Source: Halorubrum ezzemoulense DSM 17463 (lineage in GTDB: Archaea; Halobacteriota; Halobacteria; Halobacteriales; Haloferacaceae). From it: a stretch of DNA of 40,831 nucleotides. The translations under genes and the position numbers were made by a program. Within the stretch, counting starts at the first letter, position 1, and every line of letters starts with the position of its first letter. The notes under the pieces were generated by a model. That model saw only the letters and a program-made list of their open reading frames with translations, was not told the DNA's origin and searched no databases. The stretch spans positions 1 to 40,831 of the forward strand of contig NZ_NEDJ01000026.1 of the NCBI RefSeq assembly GCF_002114285.1, written 5' to 3'. This document shows, one piece after another, positions 20,552 to 29,692 of this stretch.

Positions 20552-22151
20552 CGGCGCTCACCTCCGCGTCGCCGGCGGCGCCCGCCGGGGGCTCCGTCCC
20601 AGCGTCCGTCCCCGTCGCGGTCGTCGCGGCCGCGACGTCGGCCGCGTCTCCGCGCGTCTCGAACTGGGCGAGCCGCTCGGTGAGCGACGCGGTCCGCTCG
20701 GCGAGCGCCGTCGCCGTCTCCGCGAGGTCGCCAACCGTCTCGGCGGTGTCGTCGGCGGTCTCGGCCAGCGTCCGCGCGCGGTCGGCCGCGTCGGTCGCCG
20801 AGTTGTGGACCTCCTCGACGCGGGCCGCGACCGACTCGATCCCCTCGGCGCCCTCGTCGGTCGCGCGGGCGATGTCCCCCATCGCGACGTCGACGTCCTC
20901 GACGGTGCCGGTGAGTTCCTCGATCGCCTCGCCCGCCGCCCGGACCGCGGCGGTCGTGTCGTCCAGTTCCGTCATCGTCCGGTCCATCTCTCCGGCGACC
21001 GCCGACACGTCGTCGGTCACCTCGCCGATCGTCGACTCGATTGCCGTCGTCGACTCGCGCGTCTCCTCGGCGAGCCCCTTCACCTCGTCGGCGACGACCG
21101 CGAAGCCGTCGCCGTCACCACCCGCTCGCGACGCCTCGATGGAGGCGTTCAGCGCGAGGATGTTGGTCTGCTCAGCGATGTCGGCGATCACGTCGGTCGT
21201 CTCCGCGACGCCGTCCATCCGGTCGTCGAGCCCGGCGACGAGGTCGTCGAGCTCTGCCAGCAGGTCGCCGATCTCGACGATCGCCTCGACCGCCTCAGTC
21301 GCGCGCTGCTCGCCCTCCTCGCCGAGCTCGGCCGCGGCGCTCGCGTCGCCGGCCACCTCGTCGGTGGTGGAGGCGATCTCCTCGACGGTCGCCGAGAAGT
21401 CGTCGGTGTCGGCGGCCGTCTCGCGCAGCCGGTCGGTCTGCTCGTCCAACTCGTCGGCGAGCGTTCGCATCTCGTCGGCCACCTCCTCGTTCATCGCGGC
21501 CACGTCGTCGGCCTCGGCGGCCATCTCCTCGCTCGTCGCCTCCACGTCGCCCGCGAACGTCTGGATGTCCTCGATCGTCGTCGAGAGCCCGCCGGTCATC
21601 TCGTTGTACGCGGCCGTGATGCGCTCGATCGCGTCGACCTCGCTCTCCTCAGAGAGCTGTCGGGAGAGGTCGCCGTCGGCCGCCCGCTCCATCGCGCCGC
21701 CGATCTCGTCGGCGCGTTCGAGCAGCGTGTCGGAGAGCTCCTCGGCCTCCTCACGGGCCGTCTCCGCCTCCGACTTCGCGCGTTCGGACTCGGCGACCGC
21801 GTCCCGCAGCGACCGCCGGGTCTCGTCGAAGGCGTCGAAGAGTCGCCCGATCTCGTCGCCGCGGTCGGAGCTGGCGCTCGCGTCGAACTCGCCGCGGCCG
21901 ACGGCCTCGGCCGTCTGCGTCAGCCGCCGGAGCTCGACGGCGACGTTGCCGACCATGACGATCCCCAGCAGGCCCAGGTTCAGGGTGAGGACGACGCCGA
22001 TCCCCATGAGCGACGCGGTCGCGGCCTCCGGCGTCCCGACCGTCGCGACGTGGCCCGCGAAGAGGCCGACGAACCCGAGCGTGACGACGAGGGTCGAGAG
22101 CACCGCCGCCCCGACGCGTCGACCGTACCGCCCGGTGATTACGTTCAGCAT
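20544..22151 (-). CDS. HtrII-like transducer for the opsin homolog
   Basis: I chose [14 protein letters not shown] at 22149-22151. 535 residues: two membrane segments (about residues 15-37 and 47-70) joined by only about a dozen residues, HAMP repeats, then a chemoreceptor cytoplasmic domain whose hairpin tip [20 protein letters not shown] is intact for CheA/CheW binding. Glutamate/alanine-rich methylation helices flank it. With no extracellular sensor domain, it must take its signal through the membrane from a partner, as HtrII of Natronomonas does from sensory rhodopsin II. The next gene, the lysine-less opsin, overlaps it by 8 bases. Confidence 0.88.
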   Translation of the reverse strand: MLNVITGRYGRRVGAAVLSTLVVTLGFVGLFAGHVATVGTPEAATASLMGIGVVLTLNLGLLGIVMVGNVAVELRRLTQTAEAVGRGEFDASASSDRGDEIGRLFDAFDETRRSLRDAVAESERAKSEAETAREEAEELSDTLLERADEIGGAMERAADGDLSRQLSEESEVDAIERITAAYNEMTGGLSTTIEDIQTFAGDVEATSEEMAAEADDVAAMNEEVADEMRTLADELDEQTDRLRETAADTDDFSATVEEIASTTDEVAGDASAAAELGEEGEQRATEAVEAIVEIGDLLAELDDLVAGLDDRMDGVAETTDVIADIAEQTNILALNASIEASRAGGDGDGFAVVADEVKGLAEETRESTTAIESTIGEVTDDVSAVAGEMDRTMTELDDTTAAVRAAGEAIEELTGTVEDVDVAMGDIARATDEGAEGIESVAARVEEVHNSATDAADRARTLAETADDTAETVGDLAETATALAERTASLTERLAQFETRGDAADVAAATTATGTDAGTEPPAGAAGDAEVSADD

Positions 22152-22331
22152 GTATGATCGGAGAGTAATAACCACCTTACTTAGGAGTACAGGCGAAATT
22201 ACCGGGATCGATAATCAGAGCGGCGAGCGTGCGAGCCGCGGGCAGAGCGGTCGGCGATCGGAAATCGAGCGACTGCGAGCCGGCGACGCGCTGGGGCGCG
22301 GGCTTTTCCCTCGGCCGTGCCACCCGTATCC

Positions 22332-22781
22332 ATGCCCAGCGTCAGCGAGACCTACATCGAGAACCGCCAGCGCGTCCAGCCCACCCACACGAACAACTAC
22401 GCGTCGGCCCACGGGGGGAACGTCGTCAAGTGGATGGACGAGATCGGCGCGATGTCGGCGATGCGCGCCGCGGGCGAGACCTGCGTCACGGCCAAGATCA
22501 ACGAGCTCGACTTCAAGCGGCCGGTCCCGCAGGGGGACACCTGCGTCATCGAGTCGTACGTGTACGCGGTCGGGCGGACGAGCCTCCGGACGCGGATCCG
22601 CGCGTACCGCGAGTCGCCGCGGACCGGGGAGCGCGAGCTCACCACGGAGTCGTACTTCGTGTTCGTCGCCGTCGACGCCGACGGGGAGCCGACGCCCGTC
22701 CCGGACCTGGAGGTCGCGGGCGAGCGCTGCCGCGAACTCCGCGACGAGGCGCTCGCTGCGGAGCCAGACGAGGACCGCTGA
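22332..22781 (+). CDS. Acyl-CoA thioesterase, hotdog fold
   Basis: 149 residues starting MPSVSETYIENRQRVQPTHT. The NNYASAHGGNVVKWMDEIGA segment has the Asn/His-Gly-Gly and central-helix Asp arrangement of YciA/BFIT-type thioesterases, followed by INELDFKRPVPQGD and VGRTSLRTRIRAYRE strands. Hydrolyses acyl-CoA in the cytoplasm. The chain-length preference cannot be told. It stands alone. Confidence 0.85.
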   Translation: MPSVSETYIENRQRVQPTHTNNYASAHGGNVVKWMDEIGAMSAMRAAGETCVTAKINELDFKRPVPQGDTCVIESYVYAVGRTSLRTRIRAYRESPRTGERELTTESYFVFVAVDADGEPTPVPDLEVAGERCRELRDEALAAEPDEDR

Positions 22782-22856
22782 GCGGCCGAGACGACCGATC
22801 CGGACGAGGACCACCGAACGTGCGGGCCGACCGCCGCGCGCGCGACGCTCGACGCG

Positions 22857-23813
22857 TCAGCGGCTGATCCGGTCGGCGCCGTCGATGACGGACGCGACCT
22901 CCGCGCGGGTCGTGACCGCGAGGTCGCCGTCGGTCGTCCGCTTCACGGCCGCCGTCGCCGACCCCCACTCCAGGGCCGCGGAGACATCGCCGCCCCGCAG
23001 TCGCTCGGCGACGAACCCGGCGACGAACGCGTCGCCGGTGCCGATCGCGTCGAACGTCTCCGCCTCGAACACCGTCTGCTCGTACACGTCGCCGCCCGTG
23101 AGCGCCGTCGCCCCCTCGTCGCCGCGGGTGACCACCACGGTGTCGAGGGCGTGGTCGGTCGCGAGGCCGTGGGCGACCTCGACGGCGTCGCCGTCGCGGT
23201 CCAGCACCGCCCGCGCGTCCCGGTGCGGGACGAACAGGGTGTCGGCGTGCTCGAACAGCGTCTCGTACGCGTCGCGCGCCTCGTCGGGCCCCCACAGCTT
23301 CGACCGGTAGTTCAGGTCGAACGAGCGGGTGGCGCCCGCCTCGCCCGCGCGGCGCAGCAGCGCGGTCGTCGTCTCCGCGGCGGCCGGCGACAGCGCCGGC
23401 GTGATCCCCGTCGTGTGGAACCACTCCGCGCCGTCGAGCGGCGCCGCGGGGAGCTCGTCGGGCTCGACGGTCGTGATCGCGGCGTCGGCGCGGTCGTAGA
23501 TCACGTTCGTCCCGCGCGGGGCGCCGCCGTGTTCGAGGTAGTACGTCCCGACCCGACTCTCGTCCGGGTCCGCCCACGCGACTTCCGGGCTGACCCCGTG
23601 ACTTCGGAGCTCGCTCGTCACCCGCCGGCCGAGCGGCGAGTCCGGGAGCTTCGACAGCCACGCGGCGTCGGCGCCGAGCCGCGCCGCGCCGACCGCGACG
23701 TTGCTCTCCGCGCCGCCGGCCTGGACGGCCAGCTCGCGCGTCGTCCCGAGCCGGTCGCCGCGCGGCGGCGACAGCCGGAGCATCGTCTCGCCGAAGGTCA
23801 CGAGGTCGGTCAT
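22857..23813 (-). CDS. kdgK: PfkB-family 2-keto-3-deoxy sugar acid kinase
   Basis: 318 residues from [20 protein letters not shown] at 23811-23813; the frame above has no homology. PfkB signatures are [16 protein letters not shown] near the start and [13 protein letters not shown] near residue 245, with the catalytic Asp. The resemblance is to 2-keto-3-deoxygluconate kinases, which form KDPG or KDPGal from the product of the dehydratase at 29693-30841. It lies downstream of the alpha-galactosidase gene on the same strand, 89 bases apart, and fits the semi- or non-phosphorylated branch choice of haloarchaeal De Ley-Doudoroff metabolism. Confidence 0.85.
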   Translation of the reverse strand: MTDLVTFGETMLRLSPPRGDRLGTTRELAVQAGGAESNVAVGAARLGADAAWLSKLPDSPLGRRVTSELRSHGVSPEVAWADPDESRVGTYYLEHGGAPRGTNVIYDRADAAITTVEPDELPAAPLDGAEWFHTTGITPALSPAAAETTTALLRRAGEAGATRSFDLNYRSKLWGPDEARDAYETLFEHADTLFVPHRDARAVLDRDGDAVEVAHGLATDHALDTVVVTRGDEGATALTGGDVYEQTVFEAETFDAIGTGDAFVAGFVAERLRGGDVSAALEWGSATAAVKRTTDGDLAVTTRAEVASVIDGADRISR

Positions 23814-23902
23814 CGGCGCCACCCCACACAGCAGGTCTCGAACGTGTTCATACCCGGTGCTACGCTCGACCAATTATAAGAACGGGTGATCGGCGGCGGT
23901 CG

Positions 23903-25924
23903 TCACTCGCGGTCGAGCGCGAACGTCACGCGCTCCCCGTCGACCGCCGCCGTGAGGGCCCCGTCTCGAACGGTCGCCCCCGACGCGCGGTCCGACCCCC
24001 CCGTGAGCGTCGCGGCGTCGCCGAGCAGGTCGCCGTCCTCGGCCGAGACGACGGCGAACACGGCCGCGCCGTGCGGCGGCAGCTCGCGCTCGACGACCGG
24101 ACCGGCAACAACCGAGCCGGAGAGCCCGTCCCAGACGACCCGGTCCGATTCTGGTCCCCCCCTCCACCCGTGCTCGCGCGCGTCGAACCTGACGGTCGAC
24201 GGCTCGTCCGCCCAATTAAACAGGGCGACGGTCGTGGCCCCGTCGCCCGGCCGGTCGCAGACGACTCGCGACGGGAACCGCTCCTCGTCGAGTCGCCCGA
24301 CCTCGCCGCCGGTCGCGGGCGGGATCGTCCGTTCGAGAAGCCGGCGGCCGGCCGCACCGATCTCCGCGAGCCGGTCAGAGAACACGTTCACGCCGCCGGT
24401 CGCGGCGACGAGCGCCGCGAACGACTCACGCTCGGCCGCGGTGAGGTCGCTCGTGTCTCGGACGAGCTGGCAGTCGGGGTCGTTGAGCCACCACCGCCGG
24501 TGGAGAAAGTTTCGGGTGAGTGTGTTGCGGACGGCGTTTTTCAGCCCCGGCTGACTCCCCGACTCCCCCGGCGTCTCCCATGTCGGGTCAGTGTCCGGGC
24601 CGACCCGCATGGCGTCGAAGAGCCCGACGCTCGGGGCCATCGGCGCGCCGCAGCCGAGGAGGAACGCGTCGTCGCCGGCCGCCTCGGCGATCGCTTCCAC
24701 GCCCCGCCGATACGCCTCGATCCGGGTGGCCTCGGGGTCGTGCCGCTCGCCGGGGAGTGCCGCCGCGAAGAGGAAGTCGAGCTTCAGGTAGGTGAATCCC
24801 CACTCGTCGACAACCGTCGAGACGGTCTCGCGGAGCCAGTCGAGGACCTCTGGGTGCGTCGTGTCGAGCCCGTACAGCTCGGACCCGGCGCGGAAGCCGC
24901 CGTCGACCGGCGTTCCCGGACCGTCGCCAGCGCCGTCCGTCGGCTCCGTGACGAACCAGTCCGGGTGGTCGGCATACAGGTCAGCGCCGGCCTCCACGTA
25001 GAACGGCGCGAGCCACAATCCCGGGCGGTACCCCGCGGTCGCGATGTCACCCGCAACGGTGCTCATATCCTCGAACCCGTCGGCGATCGACCGCCAGTCA
25101 CCGAACGCCTCCATGTAGCCGTCGTCGACTTGGACCACGTCGACCGGGATCTCCCACCTTCTGAGTTCCGCGAGGTTCTCCCGCACGTCCGCCTCGGTGA
25201 CATCGGTGAAGTAGTGGTACCACGAACACCACCCGGTCGGCGCGCGCTCGGGTACGCGAGCGTCCATCCGCTCGCCGACGCGGTCGGCCAGCGCGGCCAG
25301 TCCCTCCCGCAGGTCGCGGTCGGCGTCAACCCACAACGGCGGTAGCTCGGTCCGCTCGCCGGGCGCCAAGCGCGTCCCCTCCAGCGGACACACCGCGCGC
25401 AGCGTCGCGACCCCGTCGGCGTCGTCGGCCACCTCGAACCGCGTACAGAACCGGTCGTGTTCGAGGAACCCCGCCGTGACGCCGCGATCCCCCTCGACGA
25501 GCCCGGTCAGGTAGCTGCTGACCCGGTCGTCTGTCGACGCCGCGAGGTCGTTCATCATCGGGGCGTTGTCGGGGTCCTCGATCGGGAACCGCTCTCCGAC
25601 GGAGAGCGTCCCCGTCGGCGTCCACGACTGGTACCCGTGCCGGTACACACGCGCGTCAGCGCCGAACGCGGTGTCGAACGCGCACGTCACGTCGCCGACT
25701 CGGACCGGTTCCTCGCCGGCGTTCTCGACGGTCACGGTCGCGGTCACGCCGCCGCCCTCCGTCGACAGCGACACCGCTGCGACCCGCACCCGCCCGTCTT
25801 CCCCGTCGGTCGCCGCCGCGTGGAGGCTCCCGACGAGGAGGTCGCCGGCGTCGTCCGCGACCGTGACCTCGCGGTCGGTCGGGTCGTACGTGACTGCGGT
25901 GGTGTGCGCCCTGCCCTCGTTCAT
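23903..25924 (-). CDS. Alpha-galactosidase, GH36 family
   Basis: 673 residues from MNEGRAHTTAVTYDPTDREV at 25922-25924. An N-terminal beta-sandwich is followed by the barrel with GWCSWYHYFTDVTEADV, VDVVQVDDGYMEAFGDW, the nucleophile segment TYLKLDFLFAA (Asp) and the acid/base segment MRVGPDTDPTW (Asp). Releases alpha-linked galactose from raffinose-type sugars or galactosides. No signal peptide, so it acts in the cytoplasm after import. Divergent from the GH42 gene across 121 bases. Confidence 0.88.
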   Translation of the reverse strand: MNEGRAHTTAVTYDPTDREVTVADDAGDLLVGSLHAAATDGEDGRVRVAAVSLSTEGGGVTATVTVENAGEEPVRVGDVTCAFDTAFGADARVYRHGYQSWTPTGTLSVGERFPIEDPDNAPMMNDLAASTDDRVSSYLTGLVEGDRGVTAGFLEHDRFCTRFEVADDADGVATLRAVCPLEGTRLAPGERTELPPLWVDADRDLREGLAALADRVGERMDARVPERAPTGWCSWYHYFTDVTEADVRENLAELRRWEIPVDVVQVDDGYMEAFGDWRSIADGFEDMSTVAGDIATAGYRPGLWLAPFYVEAGADLYADHPDWFVTEPTDGAGDGPGTPVDGGFRAGSELYGLDTTHPEVLDWLRETVSTVVDEWGFTYLKLDFLFAAALPGERHDPEATRIEAYRRGVEAIAEAAGDDAFLLGCGAPMAPSVGLFDAMRVGPDTDPTWETPGESGSQPGLKNAVRNTLTRNFLHRRWWLNDPDCQLVRDTSDLTAAERESFAALVAATGGVNVFSDRLAEIGAAGRRLLERTIPPATGGEVGRLDEERFPSRVVCDRPGDGATTVALFNWADEPSTVRFDAREHGWRGGPESDRVVWDGLSGSVVAGPVVERELPPHGAAVFAVVSAEDGDLLGDAATLTGGSDRASGATVRDGALTAAVDGERVTFALDRE

Positions 25925-26045
25925 ATCACACCCTCTCCGTGCCCCCACAAATACCCTGCCACGCGAGCGCCCCGTCGGGCGGAGGCCGACCGCCGTCGAC
26001 TCCGCCTATCCGAACGCTTAGGTGACACGGTCGACACGGTGAGCC

Positions 26046-28157
26046 ATGCGAACCGGAGTCTGTTACTTCCCGGAACACTGGCCGAGCGAAGAGTGGGAAC
26101 GCGACATCGCCGCGATGGCCGACGCCGGCCTCGAATACGTGCGGATGGCGGAGTTCTCGTGGGGAGTTCTTGAGCCCGAGCGCGGGGAGTTCGACTTCGG
26201 GTGGCTCGACGAGGCGATCGAGCTCGTTGGCGACCACGGGATGGAGGCGGTGTTATGTACGCCGACGGCGACGCCGCCGAAGTGGCTAGTCGACGAGCGG
26301 CCGTCGATCCGGCAGGAAGAGCCCGACGGCACCGTCCGTCAACACGGCAGCCGCCGCCACTACTGTTTCAACTCCACCGCCTACCGCGAGGAGACGGCAC
26401 GGATCGTCGAGCGGGTCACCGAACGGTACGCCGACTCGCCGCACGTCGCCGGCTGGCAGACGGACAACGAGTTCGGCTGTCATCGGACCGTCCGCTGTTA
26501 CTGCGACGACTGCGCCGAGGCGTTCCGGACGTGGCTCGCGGACCGCTACGGCGACATCGACCGGCTCAACGAGGCGTGGGGGAACGCGTTCTGGAGCCAG
26601 CAGTACGGCTCGTTCGAGGAGGTCGACCCGCCGGGGCCGACCCCCGCGGAGCACCACCCCTCACGGCTGCTGGCGTACGCGCGCTTCGCCAGCGACTCGG
26701 TCGTCGAGTACAACCGCCTCCAGGCCGACCTGATACGCGAGGCCGACCCAAACTGGTTCGTTACTCACAACTTCATGGGACGGTTCCCAACGCTGAACGC
26801 CTACGACGTGAGCGCGGACCTCGACCGCGTCGCCTGGGACTCCTACCCGACGGGATTCGTTCAGGACCGCTACGACGGGGAGGCGTCGCCGGACCAGCTG
26901 CGGGCCGGCGACCCCGACCAGGTGGGGATGGACCACGACCTCTACCGGAGCGCGCTCGACAGGCCGTTCTGGGTGATGGAACAGCAGCCGGGCGACGTCA
27001 ACTGGCCGCCGCACTGCCCCCAGCCGGGCGAGGGCGCGATGCGGCTGTGGGCCCACCACGCCGCCGCTCACGGGGCCGACGCGGTGCTCTACTTCAGGTG
27101 GCGGCGCTGTCTCGAGGGGCAAGAGCAGTACCACGCCGGCCTCCGGAAGGCGGACGGCTCGCCCGACCGCGGGTACGCTGACGCCGCGCGCGCTAGCGAA
27201 GAGTTCGCGGCGCTCGACAGCGCCGACCACGTGGACGCGCCGGTGGCGGTCGTCTTCGACTACGACTCCCTGTGGGCACTCGACGCGCAGCCCCACGCCC
27301 CGGAGTTCGACTACTGGGCGCTCCAAGAGGCGTTCTACGGCGCCGTCCGCGGTCGCGGCGTCCAGGTGGACGTGGTCCCGCCGAGCGCCGACCTCTCCGG
27401 ATACGCCGCCGTCGTCGCGCCCGCGCTCCACCTCGTCACCGAGGACCTCGCCGACCGGCTGACCGACTACGTCGCCGGTGGCGGGGAGGTCCTCTTCGGA
27501 CCCCGAACCGGCGTGAAGGACGCGGAGAACAAGCTCCGACCGACGTCGCAGCCCGGCCCGCTGACCGACCTCGTCGGCGCGGCCGTCGACCAGCACGAGT
27601 CGCTGCCGCGGCGCCTCGAAACGGCGGTCCGGCGGGCGGACGGTCCCACGGACGACGGGAGCGATGCCGACGACGGCGCGGCGCCGTCCGCCTCGTTCCG
27701 GACTTGGGCCGAGTGGCTCGACCCGGACGCCGCTGAGGTCCGGTACACGTACGAGGTCGACGGGCCGGCGGACGGTCGACCGGCGGTCGTCGCCAACGCG
27801 GTCGGCGACGGACGCGTCACCTACTGCGGGGTCTGGCCCGACCCGGACCTGGCGGACGCGCTCGCGTCGGCCCTGCTCGACCGCGCGGGTATTCGTTACG
27901 CCGATCGGCTTCCGGACGGCGTCCGCGTCGGCTACCGCGGCGGCCACACGTGGGTGACCAACTTCACGGGCGACCGGCTCCGACTGCCCGGGATCGACCC
28001 CGACTCGCTCGCGGTCGACGACGCCGACCGGGACGCCGTCGACGCGGCGGGTGACGGCGGCGAGGACTCGCGCGCTGACACCGCCGTTGTGGGGTCGTAC
28101 GGAGTCGTCGTCATCGAGGGCGACCGCGTGGACGGTCTGCGGGTCGCTCAGCCGTAG
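26046..28157 (+). CDS. bgaH: Beta-galactosidase, GH42 family
   Basis: 703 residues from MRTGVCYFPEHWPSEEWERD. The barrel has the acid/base Glu in GWQTDNEFGCHRT and the nucleophile Glu in FWVMEQQPGDVNW, a Cys cluster (CYCDDCAEAF) that may bind zinc, then a Rossmann-like trimerisation domain (VVFDYDSLWALDAQPHAPEF) and a beta C-terminal domain with an acidic tail. Size and order agree with the characterised halophilic enzymes of Haloferax and Halorubrum lacusprofundi. No signal peptide. Cleaves lactose and other beta-galactosides after uptake. Confidence 0.92.
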   Translation: MRTGVCYFPEHWPSEEWERDIAAMADAGLEYVRMAEFSWGVLEPERGEFDFGWLDEAIELVGDHGMEAVLCTPTATPPKWLVDERPSIRQEEPDGTVRQHGSRRHYCFNSTAYREETARIVERVTERYADSPHVAGWQTDNEFGCHRTVRCYCDDCAEAFRTWLADRYGDIDRLNEAWGNAFWSQQYGSFEEVDPPGPTPAEHHPSRLLAYARFASDSVVEYNRLQADLIREADPNWFVTHNFMGRFPTLNAYDVSADLDRVAWDSYPTGFVQDRYDGEASPDQLRAGDPDQVGMDHDLYRSALDRPFWVMEQQPGDVNWPPHCPQPGEGAMRLWAHHAAAHGADAVLYFRWRRCLEGQEQYHAGLRKADGSPDRGYADAARASEEFAALDSADHVDAPVAVVFDYDSLWALDAQPHAPEFDYWALQEAFYGAVRGRGVQVDVVPPSADLSGYAAVVAPALHLVTEDLADRLTDYVAGGGEVLFGPRTGVKDAENKLRPTSQPGPLTDLVGAAVDQHESLPRRLETAVRRADGPTDDGSDADDGAAPSASFRTWAEWLDPDAAEVRYTYEVDGPADGRPAVVANAVGDGRVTYCGVWPDPDLADALASALLDRAGIRYADRLPDGVRVGYRGGHTWVTNFTGDRLRLPGIDPDSLAVDDADRDAVDAAGDGGEDSRADTAVVGSYGVVVIEGDRVDGLRVAQP

Positions 28158-28320
28158 TCGGACACGTCAGTCGAAACATACGGCTCCGCTGAATCCCATT
28201 GTTAAACCTTTTCGCCTGAAACAGCCGGTCGTTGAAGAGTGCTACCTGATCGATAGCGGGAGTGAGTGTTGTAGATCGGTGGTGCGAATAAGATATTTAA
28301 ATAGGCGTGCGCCACGGCGT

Positions 28321-28670
28321 CGATCGGTTATAAATGGACGAAGCGGTCGGCGCGGGCCCGGGAGCGGGCCGGAGGCCCGCGAGCGGCGCCGCGCGAGGAA
28401 GTCGGTGGCGGGCGGAGCGAAGCGACGGCCGCCAGCGACGAGGATGGGGAGGTTGAGGCTGCGGTGCTGTTCCGGGGCGGGAATCGAAGGGGCAGCCGCG
28501 AAACCGCCACAGGCGACGCAAGCACCGCAGGGAGGGAGTGGCAACGACCGACTGAGGACCGCAGCGAGCGCATCGAGTCCTCGCGACTGGGGCTTTAGAG
28601 GTGTTCACCGCGTCGTCGAGCGCCTATAAACAGCTACCAGCAACACCACTCGATCAGTTATAAACGACCG
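28321..28670. repeat. Structured GC-rich intergenic element bounded by direct repeats
   Basis: The 640 bases between the GH42 and SDR genes hold no credible gene. Nearly identical 20-mers (CGATCRGTTATAAAYGRMCG) stand at 28321-28340 and 28651-28670. Each contains TATAAA, and a third TATAAA lies at 28625-28630. Between them are long-range stems, TGCGGTGCT (28460-28468) with AGCACCGCA (28521-28529) and GAGGAC (28554-28559) with GTCCTC (28577-28582), plus palindromic GGCCCG/CGGGCC runs. I recall similar GAGGCTGCGGTGCTGTTC blocks repeated in Halorubrum genomes, often mis-annotated as short proteins. Could be a repeat-borne RNA or a miniature element. Confidence 0.5.
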
Positions 28671-28797
28671 CACTCGCGACCTGCGATACGCACTCCCGCC
28701 CTCACCCGTTGCCGTCCCCGTATTGATCACGACGATTCACAGTGTGTGATCGTCGGAGCAGTTCAACAGCCACCAATTCGGAATCTTCCTCGACCGG

Positions 28798-29652
28798 CTA
28801 CTCCGAGCGCTCTCGCGCCCGGTAGTCCGGGAGGGTGTCGTCCTGCATCACCGCGCCGCGGCCGCCGTCGACGAGGAGGGCGGCGCCCGTGACGAAGGCG
28901 GCGTCCTCGCTCGCGAGGAAGGAAACGGCCCCGGCGACGTCGGCCGGCGTGCCGATCCGGCCGGTCGGGTGGATCGACTCGACCTCCTCGAACCGCCCCT
29001 CGGGGAGCTCGTCGCGCGTCCGCTCGATCTCGACCCAGCCCGGCACGACCGTGTTCACCCGGACCCGGGGGCCGAAGTCGACGGCGAGCGACCGCGTCAT
29101 GCCGTTGATCCCCGCCTTCACCGCGTTGTATGGGAAGTGCGCGGGCATCGTCGCGTACGCGTGGTTTGACGAGACGTTCACGATCGCCCCCCGGTCCATG
29201 TGGTCGAGCGCCTCCCGCGCCGCGAGCCAGTACGCACGGAAGTCCGTCCCGACGACGAACGCCCAGTCGTCGAGCGTCGCCTCGTCAGCCGCGGTCTCGG
29301 TCTGGACGCCGGCGTTGTTTACGAGCACGTCGGGCGAGCCGTACTCTTCGACGGCCGCCTCGGCGAGCGCCGCCACGTCGTCCGGGTCGCGCATGTCGGC
29401 GCGGACGAACGTCACGTCGCCGGCGGGCGCGCAGTCGGCCGACTCATCTGGGGACAGGTCCGCGATCCGGTCGACGACGGCCTCACCGGCCTCGACGGTG
29501 CGGCCGCTGACGACGACGTTCGCGCCCTCGGCGGCCAGCCGCTCCGCGATTCCGGCACCGATGCCGCGCGTCGACCCCGTGACGATAGCGGTCTTCCCGG
29601 CGAAGCGTCGGGGCACCGCGTGGTCGGTCGGTGATTCGTGTCGGCGGGTCAT
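28798..29652 (-). CDS. SDR-family dehydrogenase, probable sugar dehydrogenase
   Basis: 284 residues from MTRRHESPTDHAVPRRFAGK at 29650-29652. Cofactor loop TGSTRGIGAGIA, NNAG motif (VLVNNAGVQ), catalytic Ser in NVSSNHAY and Tyr-Lys in YNAVK. The length and the C-terminal FVTGAALLVDGGRG are classical for SDRs. As last gene of the transporter-dehydratase operon it most likely oxidises galactose or a related aldose to the lactone, the first step of the De Ley-Doudoroff route; the substrate is inferred from context. Confidence 0.85.
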   Translation of the reverse strand: MTRRHESPTDHAVPRRFAGKTAIVTGSTRGIGAGIAERLAAEGANVVVSGRTVEAGEAVVDRIADLSPDESADCAPAGDVTFVRADMRDPDDVAALAEAAVEEYGSPDVLVNNAGVQTETAADEATLDDWAFVVGTDFRAYWLAAREALDHMDRGAIVNVSSNHAYATMPAHFPYNAVKAGINGMTRSLAVDFGPRVRVNTVVPGWVEIERTRDELPEGRFEEVESIHPTGRIGTPADVAGAVSFLASEDAAFVTGAALLVDGGRGAVMQDDTLPDYRARERSE

Positions 29653-29692
29653 CGCTCTCTCCCGCGTCGCCGCGTTTGTGTCAGCATCCGGA

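Noticed and set aside
20680-23310. Very long plus-strand frames opposite the transducer gene
   Set aside because: Ser/Ala-rich antisense shadow of the Glu/Asp/Ala-rich chemoreceptor.
28242-28629. Short frames inside the intergenic structured element
   Set aside because: Low-complexity Arg/Ala/Pro translations in several frames of the same folded, repeat-bounded DNA.
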